Positions 53,247-61,772 of a stretch of DNA of 64,000 nt are shown one piece after another. A program made the position numbers and the translations under genes. Position 1 is the stretch's first letter. Every line of letters begins with the position of its first letter. This DNA comes from Bacteriovoracaceae bacterium UBA3083 (GTDB lineage: Bacteria > Bdellovibrionota > Bacteriovoracia > Bacteriovoracales > Bacteriovoracaceae). The stretch covers positions 791,673-855,672 of the forward strand of contig DFBJ01000009.1 of assembly GCA_002366565.1 (NCBI GenBank). The letters are read 5' to 3'. The notes beneath the pieces are model-generated. The model did no database searches. It worked only from the letters and a program-made list of their open reading frames with translations, and was not told the origin of the DNA.

Positions 53247-53681
53247 ATGAGCAACCAGATCGAGATTCCAAATAAGTCACACTTTAAATTAAATGAAGTG
53301 TGCTCTTTAACAGGCGTAAAGCCATATGTTCTAAGATTTTGGGAAAGTGAATTTGATCATATCTCTCCAGTGTTATCTTCATCAGGGCAAAAGCTTTTTG
53401 AACATAAGGATATTGAAGCAATAGCCTTTATTAAAAAGCTTCTTTTTGAAGATAAAATGAGTATTGAGAAGGCTAAGGCTGAATTAGATCTTAAGTTTAT
53501 TTCTTCAGAAGCTGAAGTTGTAGAAGAAAGTGATGAAGATGCCTCTGAATCTTTTGTAAAAGAAAGATTTACAAGAAACCTATCTAATTCAGATATTCAG
53601 AAGCTTGTTATGGCAAAAGCTAAATTAAGCTCTCTTATTTCATCTGTTGATTCTATTAAGCAAAGAAATAACTGGCACTAA
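53247..53681 (+). CDS. MerR-family transcriptional regulator
   Basis: A 144-residue protein with an N-terminal MerR helix-turn-helix (about residues 10-80): FKLNEVCSLTGVKPYVLRFWESEF followed in the wing by SSGQKLFEHKDIEAI. The C-terminal part is a short dimerisation helix plus an acidic linker, with no cysteine cluster for metal binding, so it belongs with the small MerR proteins found next to ihfA in many bacteria. Its targets are not known. It lies 48 bases after ihfA, probably in the same operon. Its last 42 bases overlap the convergent prenyl synthase gene. Confidence 0.88.
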   Translation: MSNQIEIPNKSHFKLNEVCSLTGVKPYVLRFWESEFDHISPVLSSSGQKLFEHKDIEAIAFIKKLLFEDKMSIEKAKAELDLKFISSEAEVVEESDEDASESFVKERFTRNLSNSDIQKLVMAKAKLSSLISSVDSIKQRNNWH

Positions 53682-54587
53682 GTCAATTTTTGAATGCTTA
53701 ACAATATTGTCTTCTCCACTTGTGAGAAGACTTTCAATTTTTCCAAAATAATTTGAAAGCACGGCCTTAGTAGTTACTAAGTTTTCCTTTTTAATAATAG
53801 ATTCTATTTTTTCTAAATCGATCAATATTTCATTGAAACACTTGTCTGAATTGCTCGTGAGCCACGGATTTACAGCTAATTCATGCTGAGTTAATTCATC
53901 GTCAACAAGCTCTGTTAAGTCATCTAGTAGCTGAAATACAACTCCTACACAATGTCCTAGTCTAAATAGTTCTTTAGAGATTCTATAAAAATCTTTTGAC
54001 GATCTTTCTTCTTCGTTGGCCCAGAAGCCTAAGAGTATTGATGTTTGTATAAGTCTGGCAGTCTTGTATTGATGAGTGAGAATTAATTCATCGATCCCAT
54101 TTGTCATCTCTTCACTTAAATCAAGGTATTGTCCTTGGATTAGTCCCTTTGGCCCTAGCGCCCAGCTAAAGAATTTTAGCATTAGGGATAGGTTCTTACC
54201 GTTAAACTTAGAGAGAAGGGCAAATGAAGCTGTTTGAAGGCCATCTCCGGCCAGTAGTGCTTTCCATTCATTATATTTTATATGGGTTGAGGCCTTACCT
54301 CTTCTTTCATCATCATCGTCCATCGAAGGAAGGTCATCATGTAATAAAGTGTAAGCATGGTGAATCTCAACTGCAGACGCTAAGTAGTTTACTGGTGTCT
54401 TACTATTATCAAGAAAAGAGAGATCTCTTTGTTTAGAGAAGTCATTATAAATGGCCGTAACAAGTTGAGGTCTAAATGCCTTACCTGGGGGAAGGACTCC
54501 GTACTTATAAACTTCTGCAAAGGGATGCTTAGGAATAACAAGTTCTAAGTGATTTTCAATATTTTTAACAATCTTTTCGATATTCAT
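53640..54587 (-). CDS. ispA: short-chain prenyl diphosphate synthase (IspA-like)
   Basis: A 315-residue enzyme that condenses isopentenyl diphosphate with allylic diphosphates to give geranyl or farnesyl diphosphate, precursors of undecaprenyl phosphate and quinones. The first aspartate-rich motif is DDLPSMD (84-90), then DDDERRG; the second appears as FQLLDDLTE (about residue 220), where the usual DDxxD is reduced to DDLTE. This altered second motif deserves note. The length is close to E. coli IspA (299). It follows the type II secretion genes on the same strand with a 54-base gap and overlaps the convergent MerR gene by 42 bases. Confidence 0.87.
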   Translation of the reverse strand: MNIEKIVKNIENHLELVIPKHPFAEVYKYGVLPPGKAFRPQLVTAIYNDFSKQRDLSFLDNSKTPVNYLASAVEIHHAYTLLHDDLPSMDDDDERRGKASTHIKYNEWKALLAGDGLQTASFALLSKFNGKNLSLMLKFFSWALGPKGLIQGQYLDLSEEMTNGIDELILTHQYKTARLIQTSILLGFWANEEERSSKDFYRISKELFRLGHCVGVVFQLLDDLTELVDDELTQHELAVNPWLTSNSDKCFNEILIDLEKIESIIKKENLVTTKAVLSNYFGKIESLLTSGEDNIVKHSKIDLVPVISLLNRINR

Positions 54588-54612
54588 GGCCCTTCCTTTG
54601 AAGGGCTAAGTT
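54588..54612 (-). promoter_or_regulatory. hairpin covering the ispA ribosome site
   Basis: In the mRNA GCCCTT pairs with AAGGGC directly before the ispA ATG, so the AAGGAAG Shine-Dalgarno region lies in the loop and stem. It may also act as a weak processing or stop site after gspN. Confidence 0.35.
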
Positions 54613-54641
54613 AGCAAAATATACTGTTTTTGGAAAGTTTC

Positions 54642-55574
54642 TTAATTGAAAAGAGGCATTGGTGATGAGAACTTTCCACCGACTTTGAATTTATAAAATC
54701 CCTTGTCTGTAGACTCTTTACCACTAAGCAACATATTGATTATAGCGAAATTATTTAAGAATTCTGAAGTAAATTTTACTTCACCATTAATATCTAATGT
54801 TGAATTTGAAATATTGTGAGTATTTAGCTTTATGGCACCAGTGGCTTCGGCCAGAATAGGAGAGTTTGCAGCACCAAGTTGAAAATCTTGGATTTCAACA
54901 AGGTTTTTCGCATTTATATTCCCTTTTATTTGAAATGCACCAATTGGTAGATTTGGAAGATCGAATCCACTTATATTTTGAGATGGAATTGATAGGTTAG
55001 TCGATGTGATTAAAAAATCAGATTGAGATATCTTGCCACCATTTATTTTTACAAGTGATTCAACTTCTACATCACCAGTAAAGTTTAATGATTTTGAACC
55101 AAGAAACTCCTTCAATGTTTTATGTGAGATTGATGACTTTTCAATTTTTATTACCTGACCACCTAGTCCAATTGTTGGGTAGATATTAATAACTGATAAC
55201 TTGTGCTTAATCTTTGTATGAAGCTTAACACCTAAAGGCCAAAAGCTTGGTGATTGAAAGCTAATCGCTAAGTCAGCAAGTTTAAGAGAAGATGACGGAT
55301 TGCTGTAGCATCTTCCGTTTATAACAGGTTTTGTGAGAATTACTTTTGGTAGAAACCACTCAAATTTCATTTCATCATAAGTTATAGGACAAGCCGTATT
55401 TGAAGCTATTGCCATTTCTGCATTCGTTTTAATGATATTTCCAATAGGGAAGTTAAGCATAAAAGCTAAAACACTAATAAGAAATGCTGTGATACTTATT
55501 TTAAAAAAGAATGACTTTTTTTGAATGTATATTTCTTCTGGTAATTCACTAGGGTGAGTTTTAAGTTTAACCAT
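54642..55574 (-). CDS. gspN: type II secretion system protein GspN
   Basis: A 310-residue inner-membrane protein. One transmembrane helix lies at about 23-44, with the rest in the periplasm. The periplasmic part is a beta-rich domain (FEWFLPKVILTKPVI, the GGKISQSDFLIT block, FKVGGKFSSPMP end) following the T2SSN pattern. GspN is an accessory part of some type II systems, and its exact role is unclear even in studied species. It is the last gene of the secretion cluster, and its start overlaps the gspM stop by one base. Confidence 0.8.
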   Translation of the reverse strand: MVKLKTHPSELPEEIYIQKKSFFFKISITAFLISVLAFMLNFPIGNIIKTNAEMAIASNTACPITYDEMKFEWFLPKVILTKPVINGRCYSNPSSSLKLADLAISFQSPSFWPLGVKLHTKIKHKLSVINIYPTIGLGGQVIKIEKSSISHKTLKEFLGSKSLNFTGDVEVESLVKINGGKISQSDFLITSTNLSIPSQNISGFDLPNLPIGAFQIKGNINAKNLVEIQDFQLGAANSPILAEATGAIKLNTHNISNSTLDINGEVKFTSEFLNNFAIINMLLSGKESTDKGFYKFKVGGKFSSPMPLFN

Positions 55575-56191
55575 TATTGACTTACCTTTGCATAGTGAGT
55601 GAACTTAATACTTCCTTCTATAAGGCTTAACTCTTCATCGCGTTTAAGACTCATTTCAAAGATCTTTAATTTTTCAGAATCAAGCATTCTCTGGAGAAGT
55701 TGAGATAAGTTTTTAGATGTAAGTTTTGAAACTTTTATCGTAGCCTCAGATTTTTCGATGGCACCAGACTTTTCTAGTGATTCAAAATTAATCACCTGAA
55801 TTGACTCTGATGGAATACCTTTTTGTGTTGCAATTCTTTTTAATCTTGAGCTTAGATCACTCTTATTTTTGATACTATGTGGAGAGATTATTTGTCTCCC
55901 AACATTTTCTACTTCTGATTTTTTAGAATTGTAGTAGAAAATTTCTGAAATGATTTCCTTCTTCAAGTCTATTTCAGATCTTATAAAAGAGTTTGAAATA
56001 ATCATAACTAAAAGAATAACAAAAGGAGTTAGAACTAGTAGGAAAGATCCAATTTGACTAAAGATCTTATGTTGCTGTTCTGTTAAAGTATTTAAGACTT
56101 CACTAATTTTAGACTTTGCTTCACTTTCTTTGAAGACATCTAGTTGTTTAAAAATAAAGTCATCAATATGCTTAGTTATAATCTTTTTCAT
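55574..56191 (-). CDS. gspM: type II secretion system protein GspM
   Basis: A 205-residue bitopic inner-membrane protein. A short cytoplasmic part precedes one transmembrane helix (about 43-68), then a coiled-coil segment and a small ferredoxin-like periplasmic domain (about 120-200). This layout is that of GspM/PilO. It binds GspL to hold the ATPase platform at the membrane. Sequence identity in this family is low, so assignment rests on layout and its place directly after gspL, which ends at the adjacent base. Confidence 0.78.
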   Translation of the reverse strand: MKKIITKHIDDFIFKQLDVFKESEAKSKISEVLNTLTEQQHKIFSQIGSFLLVLTPFVILLVMIISNSFIRSEIDLKKEIISEIFYYNSKKSEVENVGRQIISPHSIKNKSDLSSRLKRIATQKGIPSESIQVINFESLEKSGAIEKSEATIKVSKLTSKNLSQLLQRMLDSEKLKIFEMSLKRDEELSLIEGSIKFTHYAKVSQ

Positions 56192-57766
56192 TTATATATC
56201 CGAGAAAGTTACCGTCATACTACTTTTGTCACTGGCATCGTTAATTTTTAGGTTTTCAAATGGGCCTAGATTTAGGTGCGACTTCAGCACTTCTAATTCT
56301 TTTGGCTCTTTTGAACTAAATTTAACACGTACATTACCGTTTTTATTTTCATAGAATTCCATGTTTATTAATTCGTTTCTAGAAATATATTCACTTAGTT
56401 GTACTAGAGCATTCGTCGCGTTAACTTCTGTTGCTGATTGAATAGTTTTAACTTCTTGTTTAACCATTCTATTTTTCTTTTTGATAATCTTGAGAATACT
56501 TTCTGGATCTCTTCTGTATTTTCTCTGATCTCTTCTTGAAATTTCTAAAGAGTCTACTTTGATAATTTTCGTAATTCTTCTGTCTAATTCTTCATTTTTA
56601 TTATTTAAAAAGAATATTCGATCTATCATCAAAAAGGCGGATACGACTAACATAATCATAACTGCTCTTGAAAAAAGAAAAGACACAGAGTGGAGTGAGA
56701 TTGCATCTGAGAAACCACTTGTATATTTTCCTGTTAGGAAATTAGGCATGGGCGTTGAAGATCTTTGTGCAGCTGACATCATATAAGATAATAGAAATTG
56801 AGATTTCTCGGTTTCTTTTATTCCATCTATTTCTGGTGCTTTGAATTTCTCCACAGTGATATTAAGTTCTGATGATAAGAAATTTTCAATATTATTAATA
56901 TTTGAGCTACCACCTGTAATGTAGACCTTATCTATTGGGTTACCATATTTTACTCTATAACCAAGCTCCCATCTTTTAATGTCTAGAACAAGTGGTGAAA
57001 TCGCTTGATGCATGAGTTGAGCGAAGTCTCTTTGTTCATCAGTAACATTATCTAATTGGTCTTCAGTTAAGAAGTAGCAGTTATCATGTTTGTAGATGAC
57101 TGCTTCATCTGTAGATATTTGATAGGTTTGAGAAATGATGTCATCAAGTGCCTTTCCACCTAAGTTTGTTAAGTGAGAAGAGATAACTTCCTTGTTGTGG
57201 ATAAAGTAGGCCTTAGTCGTTTCATGTCCTATATCAAGTATACAAAAAGATCCTGAGTATAGCTTTTGATCAATGAAACTTTGAATTACTCCCATTTCTG
57301 TTGTGAGTATTGCTGGAAGTGTTCCAGATTCATCTAAGTAGTTATAGTAATTATCAAAATAATCTAGCTTTGAAATACTTATTAGAGCAGAATAGTTTTC
57401 ACCATTCTTTATAAGTGTAGATGTATAGTGAATATCCTTAAGGGAATAAGGGATATCCTCTTCCAATTGGAATGGAATCATCTGTTCTGCTTTCTTTCTG
57501 TTATTTACAGGAAGTTCTAAATATCTAGAACTCGTAAAATTTTCTTGAATTTGGTAAATTATTTTACCTTCAAACTGTGTTTGCTTTAGATAACTTCTAA
57601 TGATTTCGTTATGAATCTCATTTATAGTTGTCTCAGGAGAGAATTGTGAACGTATTTTTGAAAGAATTACTTCTCTATGACTCATATATCTGAGATGTTT
57701 TCTTTCAAGTCGGCATTCATAGAATTTAACCGAGTAGCTACCTAAATCAATTGCTAGTATATTCAT
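56192..57766 (-). CDS. gspL: type II secretion system protein GspL with PilM-like domain
   Basis: A 524-residue protein. Residues 1-340 form an actin-like ATPase-fold domain as in PilM and GspL (NILAIDLGSYSVKFYE, FCILDIGHETTKAYF, VYITGGSSNI). A transmembrane helix lies at about 362-385 and a periplasmic ferredoxin-like domain follows. GspL links the ATPase GspE to the membrane platform with GspM. The well-kept phosphate-loop-like segments resemble PilM more than the degenerate domain of many GspL proteins. It starts after an 84-base gap from gspK, the largest gap in the cluster. Confidence 0.85.
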   Translation of the reverse strand: MNILAIDLGSYSVKFYECRLERKHLRYMSHREVILSKIRSQFSPETTINEIHNEIIRSYLKQTQFEGKIIYQIQENFTSSRYLELPVNNRKKAEQMIPFQLEEDIPYSLKDIHYTSTLIKNGENYSALISISKLDYFDNYYNYLDESGTLPAILTTEMGVIQSFIDQKLYSGSFCILDIGHETTKAYFIHNKEVISSHLTNLGGKALDDIISQTYQISTDEAVIYKHDNCYFLTEDQLDNVTDEQRDFAQLMHQAISPLVLDIKRWELGYRVKYGNPIDKVYITGGSSNINNIENFLSSELNITVEKFKAPEIDGIKETEKSQFLLSYMMSAAQRSSTPMPNFLTGKYTSGFSDAISLHSVSFLFSRAVMIMLVVSAFLMIDRIFFLNNKNEELDRRITKIIKVDSLEISRRDQRKYRRDPESILKIIKKKNRMVKQEVKTIQSATEVNATNALVQLSEYISRNELINMEFYENKNGNVRVKFSSKEPKELEVLKSHLNLGPFENLKINDASDKSSMTVTFSDI

Positions 57767-57850
57767 AGATATATATTACCAGAATCATTGTAAAAATGTT
57801 TCTAAAATTTGTAGGAAAATAATTACATTTAAGTGGATGCTTTTGGTCGA

Positions 57851-59215
57851 CTATTCGAGTCTTATCTCAATAACTCTAGGAGCTAGAAGCTCTAGTGGGG
57901 GTTCTTCTTCTTTTTTCTCTTCTTCAGTCTTTTCAACTGTCTCATCTTCTATTTCTTCATCAATAAATTGATCATCATTGATTGGTTTACTTAATGAACC
58001 TGGATCTTTCTTTTCATCTTTTTTAGGTTCAGGTAAAGGTTTTATAGGTAAGTCGACGAAAGCCGTAATACTGTATTCTGCTCGTCCATAGAAGCCTTTA
58101 GAGACAACCTTATATAGTTTACCTGCAACAGCAATTGTAAGTCCTGCTTGCTCTAGTTCTTTTTTTCTTTTCTCATAAGTCGATTCGTCAACTATTGCAA
58201 GCTTTCCAACAATTAGCTCTTTAAAGTCTTTTTCTGATTTGAACTCTTGAGCATCAATTTGTAATTCTTTATCGCCATCTCTGTGCTTAAAAAATTGCTC
58301 TAATTGAAACTCTGTAATATCTGGAAAGAGAATCTTGAGTTGCTCTGCAGTTAATTGATTGACTGCAATCACGCTAACTTCATGGACTGTTAATTTATCT
58401 TTAATAAGCTCTATAAGATCATCATTCCATCCTAGAAGGAGGTATAGTTCATCTATTGATGTTAGAGGTGCATGTTTAGGTGTGATATTTGCTGATAAAT
58501 AGTTTGCTTCAATTTCTGCACGTTCTGAATCATTGAAGTTTTTTAAATCATTAACAAAAAACTTTAGTTCTTTGACTAGAAGTTCAGGGTTAGCATTTCC
58601 ATAGATTAAATCATAATCAGGATTTACTTCTTTTTCTGTTTCAAGGGCCTGTGTAAGGGTGTTCACTAACTTTTGCTCTATAAACTCTTCAGGCTTAATT
58701 GTTTTTTCTGAATCTGAATCAGGATCTGAGTCTAGATTTTGATTGTTATTATCCTCCTCAACGACAGGAGTTACTCGTAAGTTATTTGGGTTTAAAAAGC
58801 CAGATACAGAGCTAATCGTGACTCCCATTCGACCTTTGATTAAATTATTCTTTTCAAATTCTTCTAGTGCCGATCGCTGTTGAATATCTGAGCCTGCTGG
58901 AAGTGGAATAGGGTACATAAACTCCATTGTAACAACTGACTCTATAAGTGAAGGCTGAATTAATTCTTTTAATTGTTTATTTTTCTCTATTAAGTTTCTT
59001 CCTTCTTGATAGAGTTTAAGTTTAGCTAAAGCAAAGTTTAAACCTGCTTCTGCATTTAGCCTTGCTTGAAACTTATCCTGTTGGTTGTAAACCTTGATTT
59101 TGTTTATTTTTGATTCAAATGTGAAGTCTGCAAGAAGAAATGCAAGTATCGCAATAACAGACATTACCATCATTATGGCCATACCGGATTCGTTATTTAG
59201 GATCTTATTTCGCAT
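57851..59215 (-). CDS. gspK: type II secretion minor pseudopilin GspK
   Basis: A 454-residue minor pseudopilin. A prepilin-type N-terminus with NESGMAIMMVMSVIAILAF places the cleaved glycine before the hydrophobic helix (about 11-30). The large globular part contains the helical domain typical of GspK, and a long acidic Pro/Glu-rich C-terminal tail (about 405-445) is unusual. GspK caps the pseudopilus with GspI and GspJ. Its start overlaps the end of gspJ by one base. The glutamate at position +5 that is usual in pseudopilins is absent, as is normal for GspK. Confidence 0.88.
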   Translation of the reverse strand: MRNKILNNESGMAIMMVMSVIAILAFLLADFTFESKINKIKVYNQQDKFQARLNAEAGLNFALAKLKLYQEGRNLIEKNKQLKELIQPSLIESVVTMEFMYPIPLPAGSDIQQRSALEEFEKNNLIKGRMGVTISSVSGFLNPNNLRVTPVVEEDNNNQNLDSDPDSDSEKTIKPEEFIEQKLVNTLTQALETEKEVNPDYDLIYGNANPELLVKELKFFVNDLKNFNDSERAEIEANYLSANITPKHAPLTSIDELYLLLGWNDDLIELIKDKLTVHEVSVIAVNQLTAEQLKILFPDITEFQLEQFFKHRDGDKELQIDAQEFKSEKDFKELIVGKLAIVDESTYEKRKKELEQAGLTIAVAGKLYKVVSKGFYGRAEYSITAFVDLPIKPLPEPKKDEKKDPGSLSKPINDDQFIDEEIEDETVEKTEEEKKEEEPPLELLAPRVIEIRLE

Positions 59216-60126
59216 TATTGCTCTTCCTCATTATTGATCAAAGGATTAGAGGGGTCTGTTTGCTGGTTTCCAGCTTTAGCTGCCTCTTTTTCCTTTTCAT
59301 CTTTTTCCGTATCAAAGTAAGGAGCAAGTGGTCTAAAAGTTCTAACTACTTCAATCTCATTATTATCACTATTGATCCAAACAAGTTTAACTCTTATCAA
59401 TCTTGGAGTTTCTTGATCTGCTGATAATAACTCTAATTTATCTACAAATTTCTCTGTTTTTGCGTTCCAAAAAAGAAATTGAAATGACTTTATATCTCTA
59501 AGTAATGGGTACTCTTTAATATTTTTCCAATCAAACTCTTTGTTATAAATATTTTCAGTCTCTATGGATCTTACAAGTTCGTAATCTCCACCATCTCTTT
59601 TAAAGTCATCATCTCTTGTTGAAGAGCGTAGTGAATACTTAACCCACCCAAATCTAGACTGCTTAGAGTCTTTGAGTATTCTTCTGTTTGCAGTTGTCAT
59701 GAATATAATTTCAGATTTAGATTCATTCTGTAGTGCAGGAACTATATCGGCACTTGTACTTATACTTGGAAATCTTTCAGATGCTTCAAAACTGTCTAAG
59801 GGGCTTACTATTTTTGGATTTCCATCTTCATCAATATTGCTTTGAAACTCATATTGATCAGATGACTTCTTAACGTATTTAGCACTGTGATAAAGGGGAG
59901 AGTATATTTGTGAGAAGTCCTGCTCCATTCTATCGAGAGCTGTAATTAATTGAAGTGAGTCTTTATCTTCTGCAATTATTTTATCTTTAGTATCTGTACT
60001 ATTACTTACGATCGTATACATTGTGGCCATAAGCATTGAGAGAACAGTTATAGCAATGAGTACTTCAATTAAAGTGAAGCCTGCGTTTGTAAGTTGAATG
60101 GATTTATTATTTTTTAAATCTCTCAC
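59215..60126 (-). CDS. gspJ: type II secretion minor pseudopilin GspJ
   Basis: A 303-residue pseudopilin. The prepilin motif NAGFTLIEVLIAITVLSM has the cleavage-site glycine, phenylalanine at +1 and glutamate at +5. The globular domain is beta-rich (RFGWVKYSLR, LIRVKLVWINSDNNEIEVVRTF). It is longer than E. coli GspJ (about 195-230) because of a C-terminal acidic extension. GspJ forms the pseudopilus tip with GspI and GspK. It overlaps gspI by four bases and gspK by one. Confidence 0.88.
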   Translation of the reverse strand: MRDLKNNKSIQLTNAGFTLIEVLIAITVLSMLMATMYTIVSNSTDTKDKIIAEDKDSLQLITALDRMEQDFSQIYSPLYHSAKYVKKSSDQYEFQSNIDEDGNPKIVSPLDSFEASERFPSISTSADIVPALQNESKSEIIFMTTANRRILKDSKQSRFGWVKYSLRSSTRDDDFKRDGGDYELVRSIETENIYNKEFDWKNIKEYPLLRDIKSFQFLFWNAKTEKFVDKLELLSADQETPRLIRVKLVWINSDNNEIEVVRTFRPLAPYFDTEKDEKEKEAAKAGNQQTDPSNPLINNEEEQ

Positions 60127-60629
60127 ATTTGCTCAAACATTACCTGAGCTTGGTGATTGTAAAGCCAGGTGCTAACAGAGTATATTCTTTCACTTGTTTC
60201 ATTTTTTACAGTTACTTCAACTTGCCAAATAATTTTCTCTAAGTTTTTCTTTATATTATTAAATATCTTGGTTTCATTTGGATCTTGAGCCTCTTGATCA
60301 CCGCCTGTAATCTTATTTAAGTCAGGAACAACAAACTTTTTATATTCGATTGAATAGCTGAAGTTATTATCTTCTTCAAACTTTCCAGAATCTTTTGATA
60401 TTGTTAGTGAATCTTTTAGCTCTGGGGGAGTAACTATAATTTCATTGATTTTAAGCTCTGCAAATCGTTTGAGATCTAGCTCTTCTCGCATTACTGTACT
60501 ATCGCTTATATTATAACCTTGAGCTGTAAGGTAGGAGGCCGCAAAGACTGCAAAGATTGCCAAGGAAATCATCACCTCTACGAGAGTGAATCCTTTTGTG
60601 TTTAATATCTTTCTTAGTTTTTTTGCCAT
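60123..60629 (-). CDS. gspI: type II secretion minor pseudopilin GspI
   Basis: A 168-residue pseudopilin. The prepilin motif TKGFTLVEVMISLAIF shows glycine at the cleavage site, F+1 and E+5. The C-terminal part is a small alpha-beta domain ending in strand VYSVSTWLYN-like sequence. GspI starts assembly of the pseudopilus tip. The gene overlaps gspH by 16 bases and gspJ by four, indicating tight translational coupling. Confidence 0.87.
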   Translation of the reverse strand: MAKKLRKILNTKGFTLVEVMISLAIFAVFAASYLTAQGYNISDSTVMREELDLKRFAELKINEIIVTPPELKDSLTISKDSGKFEEDNNFSYSIEYKKFVVPDLNKITGGDQEAQDPNETKIFNNIKKNLEKIIWQVEVTVKNETSERIYSVSTWLYNHQAQVMFEQM

Positions 60630-61288
60630 TCTTGATATATTCTCTCGGCCAATTCAATTTGAGCTTCAGTAATATCACCATCTCTTTGAAGTTCTACTGT
60701 AAAGTATTCTCTTTCGATATCCATTGTAAATGGAGATATCTTTAGTGAAGCAAGTTCATCATCTGATGCTACGATTATTATAGCAGAATCTTTTTCACCA
60801 GTGGGATAAATATAAACCGAATTCTCTCCATCTAATAGCATTGCTTGTGTTAGGCTCGTTGCAACACCTATGACTCTTACGCCAAGTGGAAATTCTCTAT
60901 CACTTTCTTGAAACTCTTTGATTCTGGAGAACTGTTTATCAACTTCACTCTGTGCTTTTTTCTCCATCTCTTCATCTGATTTACTCTGAGACACGCTATG
61001 GTTAATTGGAGGGAGAACAAAGTTTCCATCGGGTCCAAATTCAACGGACCAAGTCTGAGGATCTTCGTCAAGTTTAAATCTTACTCTTATGATTGAGTTT
61101 CTGAGTGCTGATTCGTCTGAGGAGAATCTAATACCTCTTTCGATATCATTTAGTGCCTCATCTAAATTTCTTCTTGTAGAAAAACTTGTGCCTGAAACGA
61201 CAGTAAGGACGATCGTCACAAGTAATAGGGCCACTAACATCTCAATGAGAGTGAACCCTTTATTATTACCTGTGACAGTATCTTTCAT
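60614..61288 (-). CDS. gspH: type II secretion minor pseudopilin GspH
   Basis: A 224-residue pseudopilin. The motif NKGFTLIEMLVALLLVTIV gives a cleavage glycine, F+1 and E+5. The following domain has RRNLDEALNDIERGIRFSSDES, common in GspH, then a beta-rich region with a charged insertion (about 95-125) that makes it longer than usual (about 170). It links the major pseudopilin shaft to the tip complex. The gene lies nine bases after gspG and overlaps gspI. Confidence 0.85.
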   Translation of the reverse strand: MKDTVTGNNKGFTLIEMLVALLLVTIVLTVVSGTSFSTRRNLDEALNDIERGIRFSSDESALRNSIIRVRFKLDEDPQTWSVEFGPDGNFVLPPINHSVSQSKSDEEMEKKAQSEVDKQFSRIKEFQESDREFPLGVRVIGVATSLTQAMLLDGENSVYIYPTGEKDSAIIIVASDDELASLKISPFTMDIEREYFTVELQRDGDITEAQIELAERIYQEWQKN

Positions 61289-61297
61289 TTATTTAAA

Positions 61298-61750
61298 TTA
61301 CTTCTTTTTATTTAGATAGATGTCAGCGTCTGTTCCGTCTCCACCTTCTGTTCTATCTGGACCTAAACTCCAAATATTTAAGCTACGTCCATCAGACTCG
61401 TAGAAGTATTCTTCATCCCAAGGATCTCTTGGAATTTCTTCTGCATCCATAAATCCTTCTGGTGGGTAGTTCTTACACTCTTTACCACCTGATGGTTTAG
61501 AGATTAGAGCTTCAAGACCTTGGTCAGTAAGAGGGTAGACACCACACTTTCTTCTGTAATCTTGAAGAATTGATTTGAAACTCTTCATTTGAATATTTGC
61601 TGCTTTTATCTGACCTTCAGTTAATTGAGAGAAAATCTGACCTGCAACAAATGTACCTGCAATACCAAGTAGCGTTAATGCAATAAGAATTTCAATTAAC
61701 GAGAAACCGCCTGATTGTCTAAGCAAATTTAACATGCCTCTTTTTTTCAT
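61298..61750 (-). CDS. gspG: type II secretion major pseudopilin GspG
   Basis: A 150-residue pseudopilin, the usual length for this protein. The prepilin motif SGGFSLIEILIALTLLGIAG has the cleavage glycine, F+1 and E+5. The C-terminal part contains CGVYPLTDQGLEALISKP, IPRDPWDEEYFY and the calcium-site loop SLGPDRTEGGDGTDADI. GspG subunits form the periplasmic pseudopilus that pushes folded substrates through the GspD secretin. It is 22 bases after gspF. Confidence 0.95.
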   Translation of the reverse strand: MKKRGMLNLLRQSGGFSLIEILIALTLLGIAGTFVAGQIFSQLTEGQIKAANIQMKSFKSILQDYRRKCGVYPLTDQGLEALISKPSGGKECKNYPPEGFMDAEEIPRDPWDEEYFYESDGRSLNIWSLGPDRTEGGDGTDADIYLNKKK

Positions 61751-61772
61751 TATATCTCCTTATGATTATTTA

